DNA of 64,000 bases from JAPOXR01 sp964291445. GTDB taxonomy: Bacteria; Pseudomonadota; Alphaproteobacteria; Rhodobacterales; Rhodobacteraceae. The position numbers were made by a program, and so were the translations under genes. Shown one piece after another: positions 9,085 to 17,265 of this stretch. The stretch's first letter is position 1, and each line of letters starts with the position of its first letter. Location: positions 558,001 to 622,000 of the forward strand of contig OZ219862.1 of assembly GCA_964291445.2 (NCBI GenBank). Direction: 5' to 3'. The notes under the pieces were generated by a model. It saw only the letters and a list, made by a program, of their open reading frames with translations. It did not search any database and was not told where the DNA came from.

Positions 9085-9113
9085 TTGACAGGTATTGATA
9101 TCGGTGGCTAAGA
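9085..9113 (+). promoter_or_regulatory. Candidate hipBA promoter
   Basis: Consensus TTGACA (9085-9090), then 17 bases to CTAAGA (9108-9113). The predicted start near 9120 lies right at the inverted repeat that probably binds HipB. The -35 box is perfect and the -10 box is weak, as expected for a repressible promoter. Confidence 0.5.
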
Positions 9114-9125
9114 AAGGCTCAAGAA

Positions 9126-9143
9126 GCTATCAGTTATGATAGC
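9126..9143. promoter_or_regulatory. Candidate HipB operator (inverted repeat)
   Basis: GCTATCA, four-base spacer, TGATAGC: a perfect 7-bp inverted repeat 42 bases upstream of hipB and just downstream of the promoter-like boxes. A single TGATAGC half site recurs at 9029-9035. The layout fits negative autoregulation by the antitoxin; binding is inferred. Confidence 0.55.
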
Positions 9144-9184
9144 ATCAACCCGCTTTCAGACCCAGCAATATCAAAATTGATCGC

Positions 9185-9514
9185 ATGAAAATCGACGCAC
9201 TAACACCAGACGTCACTATCCTAGCCGAATTTGGACGGCGTCTCGCACGCATTCGCAAACAGCAGAGGCTGTCTCAGGACGAGTTGGCGCTAGAAGCCGG
9301 CTTGGGCGTTGCAACACTCCGGCGCATGGAAGCAGGGGAGGGCAGTCAAATTGAGTCTTGGATCAAGCTGATGAAGGCGCTGCGCATGACATCCTCACTT
9401 GATGCCCTGTTGCCGGAGAATTTTGAATCCCCCATGGCTGAAGCTCTATCTGTATCCAGGAAATCCAACAGAATCAGATCCACAGGTCGCAAGTGGGGGG
9501 ATGAAACCCAATGA
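9185..9514 (+). CDS. hipB: HipB-like XRE-family antitoxin
   Basis: 109 residues. A helix-turn-helix of the XRE class spans about residues 14-70 (FGRRLARIRKQQRLSQDELA then GVATLRRMEAG). The C-terminal tail is basic and probably flexible. It should bind the operator upstream and neutralise the HipA kinase. The stop codon overlaps the hipA start by four bases, so the two are coupled. Base composition is less GC-rich than that of the neighbouring argF and gcrA genes. Confidence 0.85.
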   Translation: MKIDALTPDVTILAEFGRRLARIRKQQRLSQDELALEAGLGVATLRRMEAGEGSQIESWIKLMKALRMTSSLDALLPENFESPMAEALSVSRKSNRIRSTGRKWGDETQ

Positions 9515-10809
9515 GCACTGCGACCGTCAAACTGTGGGGCACCACCATCGGATATGTGGCGATGGACAATGACGAGGCCTTCGCACGGTTTGAGTATGAT
9601 CCCGAATTTGGCAATCTGGCTGTTGAACCGGCTCCGATCCATATGCCTGTCACCCCCCAACGCATCTATCAGTTTCCCGAACTCCCGCCCCGGTCGTTCC
9701 ATGGGATGCCAGGCCTGATCGCTGACAGCCTGCCCGACAAGTATGGACAACGTCTAATTAATGTCTGGCTGGCTCAGACTGGCCGTAGACCGGAAGACTT
9801 CAACGCCGTTGATCGGCTTTGCTACACTGGTAGGCGCGGCATGGGCGCTTTGGAATTTGAACCGTACAAGCGCCCGGACATGCCAGGGGACAAACTTCTT
9901 GAGATCGAGGACCTAACCAAGCTTGCATCCATGGCATTCGCCAGCAAAGAAACGCTCGACATCAAGTTGACAGAGGCAGGGGGCGAAGACGCGCTTCTGG
10001 ACATTCTCAGTGTCGGCACGTCAGCAGGGGGCGCCCGCGCCAAGGCGGTCATCGCCTTCAATCCGCAAACCAAGCAGGTCCGGTCAGGGCAAATCGATGC
10101 GTCAAAGGGGTTCGAGCACTGGCTGATCAAGTTTGATGGCGTGGAGTCTAGCGGTGACTGGGGTGCTGCCGATCCATCAGGGTATGGGTTGCTCGAGTAC
10201 AGCTACCACCTGATGGCCAAGGAATGCGGGATCAATATGATGGAGAGCCGCATTTTCTCAGAGAACGACCGTAACCATTTCATGACCAGACGCTTCGACC
10301 GCACCGAGACCGGTGTCAAAAAGTTTGTTCAGACCTTCGCGGCACTCGGCCACTACGATTACTACGAGAGCGGTCATTACTCCTACGAACAGCTATTCAT
10401 GTTGATGAAGCAGCTCAACATGCCAAAGTCTGAAATTGAAGAGCAATTCCGGCGGGTCGTGTTCAACATCGTCGGCTGCAACCAGGATGACCATGTCAAG
10501 AATTTCGCGTTCATGATGGATCGCGATGGCGGGTGGACGCTGTCACCGGCCTACGACCTTTGTCATGCAGAAGGGAGTGCCTTCACACGGTTTCACCAGC
10601 TCAGCATCAACAGGAAGACGTCTGGCTTCACGCGCGCCGATCTGAAACATCTGGCAGAATACGCCGGCTTGCCGAGAGGACGAGAAAGTCAGGTTCTGGA
10701 AAAAACACGAGACGCGTTCGGAAAATGGACCAAGGTTGCGGAAGATTTGAACATTCCAACACTGCTGCAACAGCACGTTGCCCGCACCATTCGATTGAGG
10801 ATCACGTAA
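9511..10809 (+). CDS. hipA: HipA-family serine/threonine kinase toxin
   Basis: 432 residues, the usual HipA length. HipA toxins phosphorylate a translation component (GltX in E. coli) and induce dormancy. The N-terminal HipA_N part includes the LPDKYG segment near residue 75. The kinase part shows SVGTSAGGARAKA near residue 170 (equivalent to the autophosphorylated serine loop), a WLIKFDG strand, NIVGCNQDDHVKNF (catalytic D with N) and LSPAYDL (metal-binding D). All key residues are present, so the toxin looks active. Target unknown. Together with hipB it forms the intact part of the island. Confidence 0.92.
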   Translation: MSTATVKLWGTTIGYVAMDNDEAFARFEYDPEFGNLAVEPAPIHMPVTPQRIYQFPELPPRSFHGMPGLIADSLPDKYGQRLINVWLAQTGRRPEDFNAVDRLCYTGRRGMGALEFEPYKRPDMPGDKLLEIEDLTKLASMAFASKETLDIKLTEAGGEDALLDILSVGTSAGGARAKAVIAFNPQTKQVRSGQIDASKGFEHWLIKFDGVESSGDWGAADPSGYGLLEYSYHLMAKECGINMMESRIFSENDRNHFMTRRFDRTETGVKKFVQTFAALGHYDYYESGHYSYEQLFMLMKQLNMPKSEIEEQFRRVVFNIVGCNQDDHVKNFAFMMDRDGGWTLSPAYDLCHAEGSAFTRFHQLSINRKTSGFTRADLKHLAEYAGLPRGRESQVLEKTRDAFGKWTKVAEDLNIPTLLQQHVARTIRLRIT

Positions 10810-11007
10810 AAGAAGCATGTGATTGGGCCATATTGATTACCCCAATCCGTTCGGCGCTTTCGGCCCCCCTGAATTCCGGGGTGGTTCAGGTGACTGGTTT
10901 CGGGGTGAGGGTTTCGATGTGGCCGTTCTGAAAACCTTCGTTTTCGGAAAGGGGGGATGTCCCGATCAATGTTGAAACTGGCATCGGTCGACGCCGCCGG
11001 TTGATCA
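10810..11007. other. Stretch between hipA and the transposase remnant
   Basis: No gene. The sequence probably belongs to the tail of the IS256-type element or its flank. No terminator with a T-run is evident after hipA. Confidence 0.35.
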
Positions 11008-11310
11008 CTATGCCGCCCGTGCTTGCTGGTCAATGTCGGTGGATTTGACAGCATCCTGGTGATGACGCTCCAGTGCAGCCCTGAGGATCGGCAGCTGCCG
11101 GTAAGCCCTGAGACGCCGCATGCGCTTGCCGGCCTCCAGCATCCCGGAGCAGGTTCCGCAATGCCATCCCGGCGCCTCGCCATCTCTTGACGCCCGCGGC
11201 AGGTCTGCCTGACCATCGAGTGTGTGCTTTCGATCATGTTTGTTGTCGCCAACGCCCGTCTGAGCTCCTTCGGCAATCCGAGCCGGGCCGCCAATTCTGG
11301 AATCCGTATC
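11008..11310 (-). pseudogene. IS256 (Mutator)-family transposase remnant
   Basis: The C-terminal end of a Mutator-type transposase is readable in two frames. The first gives GLPKELRRALATTNMIESTHS, the typical segment around the last catalytic acidic residue (N-I-E-S). The second gives SGMLEAGKRMRRLRAYRQLP followed by ILRAALERHH. A frameshift lies between them and the N-terminal two thirds are gone. It marks the right side of the hipBA island. Confidence 0.8.
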
Positions 11311-11596
11311 TGCGGGAGGCGGTCGGGACCTTGCGCGCGAGGGTCCATGCAGCGTGATCCAGGAAAATCGGGGCCGGGAATGAGAATTCCGCGCCAACGC
11401 AGGCGGGCCCGGCGCCGCTTTCCGCAACCCGGACATGCCTGCCAGCCCCGGCAGTCCGCCGGAGCGTCGGGCCTTGAGGCCGACTGCCATTCCGGGGTTG
11501 AACCGGGAGATGGAGAACCTATTTCAGGGTTGTACGGCTTTCGGCCGATGATGCTGGCAGGCTGGCCCTGCCCGACCCTTGACGAGGAGCCCGCCC
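11311..11596. other. Upstream region of gcrA
   Basis: No supported gene. Frames here are GC-rich shadows. The right end holds the gcrA ribosome binding site. Confidence 0.4.
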
Positions 11597-12136
11597 GTGA
11601 CCTGGGATACCGAACGAACCGAACGCCTGCTTGCCCTGCACCAGGAAGGCAAGACCGCCAGCGAGATTGGTGCCGAGCTTGGCGTCACCAGGAATGCCGT
11701 GATCGGCAAGCTGCACCGCATGGGTGTGACCCGCAAGAAGAAGGAGCCCGAGAAGGTCGAACCGGAGCCGAAACAGGCGGAGGACTCCGCCGCCGAGGCC
11801 GGCTGGACCGAGAAGGATGACGACGGCGAGGATGGCGATGGCGAGGATGCGGACGATGAGCAGGAGGATGATCGCGACCGGATGGAAGTCAACCGGTTGA
11901 CGGCGAGGAATGTCGAACAGAACTCGCTGAAACTGTCATTGATGGAATTGACCTCAAGGACCTGCAAATGGCCGATCGGTGATCCTGCATCCGACGAATT
12001 CTGGTTCTGCGGCCTGCCGAGCACTCCCGGCAAGCCATATTGCGAAGCCCACAACAATCTTGCCTGCCAGCCATTCACGTCGCGGCGCGACCGCAAACTG
12101 CCGCGACACCCTCAATTGCGCCCACCCGGCCGGTAA
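11597..12136 (+). CDS. gcrA: GcrA cell-cycle transcription regulator
   Basis: 179 residues. GcrA works with sigma70 at promoters carrying methylated GANTC sites in alphaproteobacterial cell-cycle control. Residues 1-45 form the GcrA helix-turn-helix (WDTERTERLLALHQEGKTAS, GVTRNAVIGKLHRMG). A very acidic linker (about residues 73-95, mostly D, E and G) separates it from the C-terminal domain with CKWPIGDP, FWFCG and YCEAH, the cysteine/histidine set of the family. GTG start, GAGGAG seven bases upstream. The long acidic linker is a notable local feature. Confidence 0.93.
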   Translation: MTWDTERTERLLALHQEGKTASEIGAELGVTRNAVIGKLHRMGVTRKKKEPEKVEPEPKQAEDSAAEAGWTEKDDDGEDGDGEDADDEQEDDRDRMEVNRLTARNVEQNSLKLSLMELTSRTCKWPIGDPASDEFWFCGLPSTPGKPYCEAHNNLACQPFTSRRDRKLPRHPQLRPPGR

Positions 12137-12270
12137 TTGCTGCCGGCCCGTGATGGCGGGTTTCCTGGCCAGGGGCCGGCCCCGTGCTTGCGGCATTGAC
12201 CTGTCACCTGCCGCGATCGGACAAGGCTGGCCCTGCTGCCCGTTGCGATCCTGCCCCCTGGCCGGGCTGG

Positions 12271-13800
12271 TCAGCTGCCCCGCCTCTCCCGGAGCTTGCG
12301 CCGGGCCAGACCGAATAGCGGCAGGAACAGCAGGATCAGCGCGATGACGGTAATCGGTCCGGCGATGGGTCGGTTCAGGAAGATCATCCAACTGCCATCG
12401 GAGAGCAGCAGCGACTGGCGCAGCGTCGGCTCGGCGATTGGCCCAAGCACGATGGCCAGCACCGCCGGCGCCAGCGGGTAGTTCAGCAGCCGCAGCAGGA
12501 AGGCGCCGATGCCGAAATACAGCATCAGCCAGACATCATAGACATTCTGGTAGGCGGCATAGACACCGACAACCGACAGGACGAAGATCAGCGGCGCCAG
12601 GATGGAGAACGGCATGCGCAAGACCCGGAGGAATAGCGGGATGAATGCCAGGTTGACCACGACGGCGATCACGTTCGAGATGTAGAAGGAGCCGATCAAC
12701 GGCCAGACGAAGTCCGGTTGGTCGGTGAACAGCCTGGGTCCCGGCTGCAGGCCCCAGATGACCATCCCGGCCAGCAGTACCGCCGTCGTCGGCGAGCCGG
12801 GGATTCCGAGGGTCATCATCGGCAGCATGGCACCGGTCGAGGCCGAATTGTTGGCAGCCTCAGGTGCGGCAATGCCATCGGGGGCCCCCTTGCCGAACTC
12901 CTCCTTGTTTCGGGCCACCATCTTGGTCATGCCATAGGCCATGAGCGAGCCCGGCGTGGCTCCGGCGGCCGGCAGGATGCCGACGAAGAAGCCGAGCAGC
13001 GAGCCGATGGCGGTTCCCTTCCAGGCCTCGGCAAACCCCATCAGCGCCTCGCGGATTCGGCCGAGGGTGATCCTGGCCTCGGTCATTTCGGTCTTGCCTC
13101 GGGTCGAGTTTACGGTCCACAGCATTTCGCCGATCCCGTACACCCCGATCGCCAGCACCAGGAACTGGATTCCCCGGCTGAACCATTCGGTCGAGTCGAA
13201 CAGCAGCAATCTCGGCGCCCCGGATATGATGTCGAATCCGACCGATGACATGATCAGCCCGAAGCAGATCGAGATGATGGTCTTCGGGATGTCATCACCG
13301 GAAAGGCCGACAAAGGTGGCGAATGCCAGCAGCATCAGGGCGAACACTTCCGGGTTGCCGAAGCGCAGGGCCACCGATGCCAGCAGCGGCGCGGCGCCGG
13401 TAAAGATGACATTGGCGACCGTGCCGCCGACAAAGGAGGCAACCGCCGCAATGACCAGGGCCCGGTCGGCACGCCCTTTAAGCGCCATCGGCCGGCCATC
13501 GAAGGTGGTGGCGACGGCCGTGGAAGCGCCCGGTATGCCGAGGGTTATCGACGAGATGGCGCCGCCGTACATCGCCCCGTAATAGATGGCGGCCAGGAAA
13601 ATCATCGGCGAGGTGGCGTTGCCGGTCATCTGCTGGATGACGAATGTGAATGGCAACAGGATAGCCACGCCATTGACCGAACCCAGGCCCGGCATGGCCC
13701 CGACAAACAGGCCGATGACGACCCCCATCAGCGCCAGGCCGAGATTCAGCGGCTGCAAGGCGGCCCAAATCCCGTCGAGAAGCAGCGCGAGGACGTCCAA
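12271..13800 (-). CDS. tctA: Tripartite tricarboxylate transporter, large permease (TctA)
   Basis: 509 residues with about eleven to twelve helices; family PF01970. Conserved segments: GAMPGLGSVNGVAILLPFTF near residue 35, GAMYGGAISSITLGIPG near 75, and their repeat counterparts GILPAAGATPGSLMAYG and MLPMMTLGIPGSPTTAV. It moves a carboxylate across the inner membrane with TctB and the periplasmic TctC. TTG start with GAGG seven bases ahead. Transcribed in the order tctC-tctB-tctA, downstream of the C1 genes on the same strand. Confidence 0.93.
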   Translation of the reverse strand: MDVLALLLDGIWAALQPLNLGLALMGVVIGLFVGAMPGLGSVNGVAILLPFTFVIQQMTGNATSPMIFLAAIYYGAMYGGAISSITLGIPGASTAVATTFDGRPMALKGRADRALVIAAVASFVGGTVANVIFTGAAPLLASVALRFGNPEVFALMLLAFATFVGLSGDDIPKTIISICFGLIMSSVGFDIISGAPRLLLFDSTEWFSRGIQFLVLAIGVYGIGEMLWTVNSTRGKTEMTEARITLGRIREALMGFAEAWKGTAIGSLLGFFVGILPAAGATPGSLMAYGMTKMVARNKEEFGKGAPDGIAAPEAANNSASTGAMLPMMTLGIPGSPTTAVLLAGMVIWGLQPGPRLFTDQPDFVWPLIGSFYISNVIAVVVNLAFIPLFLRVLRMPFSILAPLIFVLSVVGVYAAYQNVYDVWLMLYFGIGAFLLRLLNYPLAPAVLAIVLGPIAEPTLRQSLLLSDGSWMIFLNRPIAGPITVIALILLFLPLFGLARRKLRERRGS

Positions 13801-13880
13801 CGCCCGGCCTCAGGATCCTGCCGCCAGGTCCGGAGCCTGGCAACGGGTTGCGTATGTCTGGGTCATGACAGTCATGGTGT

Positions 13881-14414
13881 CTACAGGAAGATGTCGTAGA
13901 GCGGGATGAACAGAGGATCGAGATACCCCTTCGGCAACACGATCCGCATCGCCACATCGAAAAAGAAGAAGCAGAATACCGGCACCGCCAGCGAGATCAG
14001 CGCTGCCGTCACCAATCGGTGCTTGCCGATGAAATGGATGTAGTAGAACAGGAAAACAGGTATTGCGCCGTAAAATCCGACAAACTTGATCAGGAACAGG
14101 AACACCAGCAGCCCGCCGCCGATCTTGACGAACATTTCCTTGCCATAGCTGTCGAGGAACGGCGCATCCGACCGGGATTCCGGGGTCTTCCGCAAATACC
14201 AGTTCACCATGACGGCCAGCGAGGCGACCAGCATGGCGAGGGAAAGCCAGAATGGCCAGAACCCGCTGCCGGGTCCGGAATTGTCAACATTGATTCCGAT
14301 ATTGGCGAACCTGACCGCCTCCGGGTCCCAGGACGGCCCCTCGCCGCTCTTCCACATGAGATAGATGGAGAAGAGGGCAATGAGAATCGCGGCCACAAGC
14401 TCAGCGAGTCGCAA
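13881..14414 (-). CDS. tctB: Tripartite tricarboxylate transporter, small permease (TctB)
   Basis: 177 residues, four hydrophobic helices, PF07331-like. Contains the long periplasmic or cytoplasmic loop between helix one and two (WDPEAVRFANIGINVDNSGPG) often seen in this family. TTG start preceded by GGAGGAGAGG about eight bases upstream. It sits between tctC and tctA in the usual order. Confidence 0.9.
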   Translation of the reverse strand: MRLAELVAAILIALFSIYLMWKSGEGPSWDPEAVRFANIGINVDNSGPGSGFWPFWLSLAMLVASLAVMVNWYLRKTPESRSDAPFLDSYGKEMFVKIGGGLLVFLFLIKFVGFYGAIPVFLFYYIHFIGKHRLVTAALISLAVPVFCFFFFDVAMRIVLPKGYLDPLFIPLYDIFL

Positions 14415-14454
14415 GGTGGTGCCCTCTCCTCCGGGATCAGCCTAGATCGGCGAT

Positions 14455-15423
14455 CTACTTGATGTCACCAGACGCTTTCAGGATTGTCTCGTGACGGGAA
14501 CGCTGGACATCCCAGTAGGCAGCCAGGTCGTCACCGCTCATGAACTCGCCAAGAAGCGACTTGTCGGTCTTGTACTTGGTCCATTCGGGCGAATCATACA
14601 CCTGCTGGAACAGCCCGGTGAAGTAGGCCAGGGCGTCATCCGACATCCCGGGCGCCCCCACGACCGAGCGCTGCATGTAATATGCAAAATCGCTGCCGGC
14701 CTCGCGGAGTGTCGGAACATCTGGAAACATCGGCAGCCGCTCATCGGTGAACGCAACCAGCGGAACCACATCACCCGACTCGTAGAAGCCAAGCGCCTCC
14801 GACGGGTTGTTGACCGACGAGTTGATCTGCTTGCCGGCCAAATCCTTGGCCACGGCGCCGCCGCCCTTGTAGGGGATGTACTTGATGTCGAGACCAAAGC
14901 TGTCATTGAGATAGTTGGTTATGATCTCGTCTTCCTGGGCGCTGCCGGTTCCGCCCATGACCCATCCGGAGCCGCGGGCCTTGGCCTCGGCCAGGAATTC
15001 CTCGAATGTCGAGATTCCCTCATCCTTGTGGACCCACAGCACGAAGGTGTCCTCCGCCATCCGTCCGACCGGCGCAAAGGTCATGATGTCGACCTCCAGG
15101 CCAGGCTGCCGGAGCGGCGTGGTGAAGAACGAGTTCAACGTCACCATGATGGTGTGATCCGGATCGGCTGCACTCTTCATGGCCACCAGCGCCTCGGCAC
15201 CGGAACCGCCACTCTTGTTGGTTGGAACCAGCGGACGACCGGCAAGATCGTTGGATTCCACGATCGACTGCATGAGTCGCGCCATCTTGTCAGCACCACC
15301 GCCCTTTCCGGCCATGATGATGAAGTCGATCGGCTTGGTTGGCTCGAATGCCTGGGCACCACCGGTCACCATCGCGGCGCCAATCACCGCGGCGCCCAGG
15401 GCCAATTTTCTCAGTCTGTCCAT
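14455..15423 (-). CDS. tctC: Tripartite tricarboxylate transporter substrate-binding protein (TctC/Bug family)
   Basis: 322 residues. Signal peptide residues 1-25 (ends GGAQA-FEP). The mature protein has the Bug fold signatures: IDFIIMAGKGGGADKMAR near residue 32, VPTNKSGGSGAEAL near 67, and YIPYKGGGAVAKDLAGKQIN near 180. Bug proteins bind di- and tricarboxylates or other small acids in the periplasm. GAGGAG six bases ahead of ATG 15423. Adjacent to the formyl-CoA and C1 genes, so its ligand is plausibly the substrate of that pathway. Confidence 0.92.
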   Translation of the reverse strand: MDRLRKLALGAAVIGAAMVTGGAQAFEPTKPIDFIIMAGKGGGADKMARLMQSIVESNDLAGRPLVPTNKSGGSGAEALVAMKSAADPDHTIMVTLNSFFTTPLRQPGLEVDIMTFAPVGRMAEDTFVLWVHKDEGISTFEEFLAEAKARGSGWVMGGTGSAQEDEIITNYLNDSFGLDIKYIPYKGGGAVAKDLAGKQINSSVNNPSEALGFYESGDVVPLVAFTDERLPMFPDVPTLREAGSDFAYYMQRSVVGAPGMSDDALAYFTGLFQQVYDSPEWTKYKTDKSLLGEFMSGDDLAAYWDVQRSRHETILKASGDIK

Positions 15424-15575
15424 TGTTTTTCTCCTCTTGATTGTCGGGCGCCGTGAAGTCGGAGCCCCTTTGCAGTCCGCTAGTGTGCGGCTTCTTGTTT
15501 CTTGCAGGTCTGGCGGTTTCTCGTCACTCCTGCGCTCGCTCCTCAAAATCCCTCCATTTCCGGTCCCGGCGAAGC

Positions 15576-17246
15576 TCAGAACAGCCCCTCGACCTCGCCG
15601 GCCGCGTTGAGCCTGATCGACTCGGCAGCCGGCATCCTCGGAAGACCGGGCATGGTCATGATTTCACCGCAGATGGCCACGATGAAGCCGGCACCGGCCG
15701 ATATCCGCACCTCCCGAATCGGCACGACATGATCCACCGGCGCCCCCAGCCTGCCCGGATCGGTCGAGAAACTGTATTGCGTCTTGGCCATGCAAACCGG
15801 CAGATTGCCATGCCCTGCCTGCTCCCACTGGCGCAGCTGGTCGCGGACCCTGCCATCGGCGGCCACTTCCCTGGCCCGGTATATTTCCTTTGCCACCGTC
15901 TCGATCTTTTCAAACAGCCCCATCTCCGACGGGTAGATCGGCCGGTAATCGGCCACCCCGGCATCGATTGCCTCGACAACCTTGCGGGCCAAATCCTCGG
16001 TTCCCGCCGACCCCAATGCCCAGTGCCGGCATAGGACAGCCTCGGCCCCCTGCTCGCCAGCATAGGCGCGGACCGCCTCGACCTCGGTATCGGTATCGGA
16101 CACGAAGTGATTGATCGCCACCACCGGCGGCAGGCCGAACTTGCGGATATTCTCGATATGGCGGCCCAGATTGGCGCAGCCTCGCTCCACCGCCTCGACA
16201 TTCTCCTCACCAAGATCGGCCCGGGCAACGCCGCCATTCATCTTCAGCGCCCTGATCGTGGCCACGAGGACCACCGCCCGGGGCGACAAACCGGCCTGCC
16301 GGCACTTGATGTCCAGGAATTTCTCGGCCCCGAGATCGGCGCCGAACCCGGCTTCCGTCACCACGTAATCGGCGAGCTTCAGCGCGGTCCTGGTGGCGAT
16401 GACCGAATTGCAGCCATGGGCGATATTGGCAAACGGTCCGCCATGGACGAAGGCCGGGTTGTTCTCGAGCGTCTGCACGAGGTTCGGCTGCATGGCCTGC
16501 TGCAGCAAAACCGTCATCGCGCCGTCGGCATTGATGTCGCGGCACAGGACCGGCGACCGGTCCCGCCGGTAGGCCACGATGATATCACCGAGGCGGCGCT
16601 GCAGATCATCGAGATCGGATGACAGGCACAATATGGCCATGACCTCCGACGCCACAGTAATGTCGAAGCCGGCCTCTCTCGGAAAGCCGTTGGCAACCCC
16701 GCCGAGGCTGCAGGTAATCTGCCGCAGCGCCCGGTCATTCATGTCCATGACCCGGCGCCAGGCGACACGGCGCAGGTCGATTTCCTGCTTGTTGCCCCAG
16801 TAGATGTGGTTGTCGATCATCGCCGACAACAGGTTGTGGGCCGAGGTGATGGCATGGAAATCGCCGGTAAAATGAAGGTTCATGTCCTCCATGGGCACGA
16901 CCTGGGCATGGCCACCGCCGGCGGCGCCGCCCTTCATGCCGAAACAGGGACCCAGCGACGCCTCCCGGATGCAGATCGCCGCATTCTTGCCGATCCGGTT
17001 CAGGGCATCGCCAAGACCCACCGTTGTCGTGGTCTTGCCCTCACCGGCCGGCGTCGGGTTGATCGCCGTGACCAGGATCAAATTCCCGTCTTCATTCCCC
17101 TGCACCGACTCGATGAAGCCGGATGACACCTTGGCCTTGTCGTGGCCGAACGGCACCAAATGTTCAGAGGCGATCCCCAGCCTGGCCCCGATTTCCTGGA
17201 TCGGTTTCTTGCTGGCATCCCGTGCGATTTCGATATCCGTTACCAT
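15576..17246 (-). CDS. fhs: Formate-tetrahydrofolate ligase
   Basis: 556 residues, normal length. ATP + formate + THF gives 10-formyl-THF in the cytoplasm. The P-loop TPAGEGKTTTTVGL is near residue 70, followed by EASLGPCFGMKGGAAGGGHAQ and the FTGDFHAI segment typical of the family. The start at 17246 gives MVTDIEIAR and avoids overlap with the upstream gene; the ribosome binding site is weak. It lies directly downstream of a 10-formyl-THF hydrolase-like gene in what looks like one operon with the CoA-transferase and ThDP enzyme. Confidence 0.96.
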   Translation of the reverse strand: MVTDIEIARDASKKPIQEIGARLGIASEHLVPFGHDKAKVSSGFIESVQGNEDGNLILVTAINPTPAGEGKTTTTVGLGDALNRIGKNAAICIREASLGPCFGMKGGAAGGGHAQVVPMEDMNLHFTGDFHAITSAHNLLSAMIDNHIYWGNKQEIDLRRVAWRRVMDMNDRALRQITCSLGGVANGFPREAGFDITVASEVMAILCLSSDLDDLQRRLGDIIVAYRRDRSPVLCRDINADGAMTVLLQQAMQPNLVQTLENNPAFVHGGPFANIAHGCNSVIATRTALKLADYVVTEAGFGADLGAEKFLDIKCRQAGLSPRAVVLVATIRALKMNGGVARADLGEENVEAVERGCANLGRHIENIRKFGLPPVVAINHFVSDTDTEVEAVRAYAGEQGAEAVLCRHWALGSAGTEDLARKVVEAIDAGVADYRPIYPSEMGLFEKIETVAKEIYRAREVAADGRVRDQLRQWEQAGHGNLPVCMAKTQYSFSTDPGRLGAPVDHVVPIREVRISAGAGFIVAICGEIMTMPGLPRMPAAESIRLNAAGEVEGLF

Positions 17247-17265
17247 TTCTGCAACATTTCCCCGT

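Larger units (their letters stand above)
8772..9184. other. AT-richer leader of the hipBA unit
   Basis: No gene is supported. The stretch is clearly richer in A and T than its surroundings, consistent with acquired DNA. It contains a TGATAGC half site (9029-9035), a promoter-like pair (9085-9113) and an inverted repeat (9126-9143). Confidence 0.5.

Noticed and set aside
12128..12148. GGCCGG/CCGGCC hairpin at the gcrA stop as a terminator
   Set aside because: Short stem, long loop, no T-run; such GC palindromes are expected by chance in this sequence.
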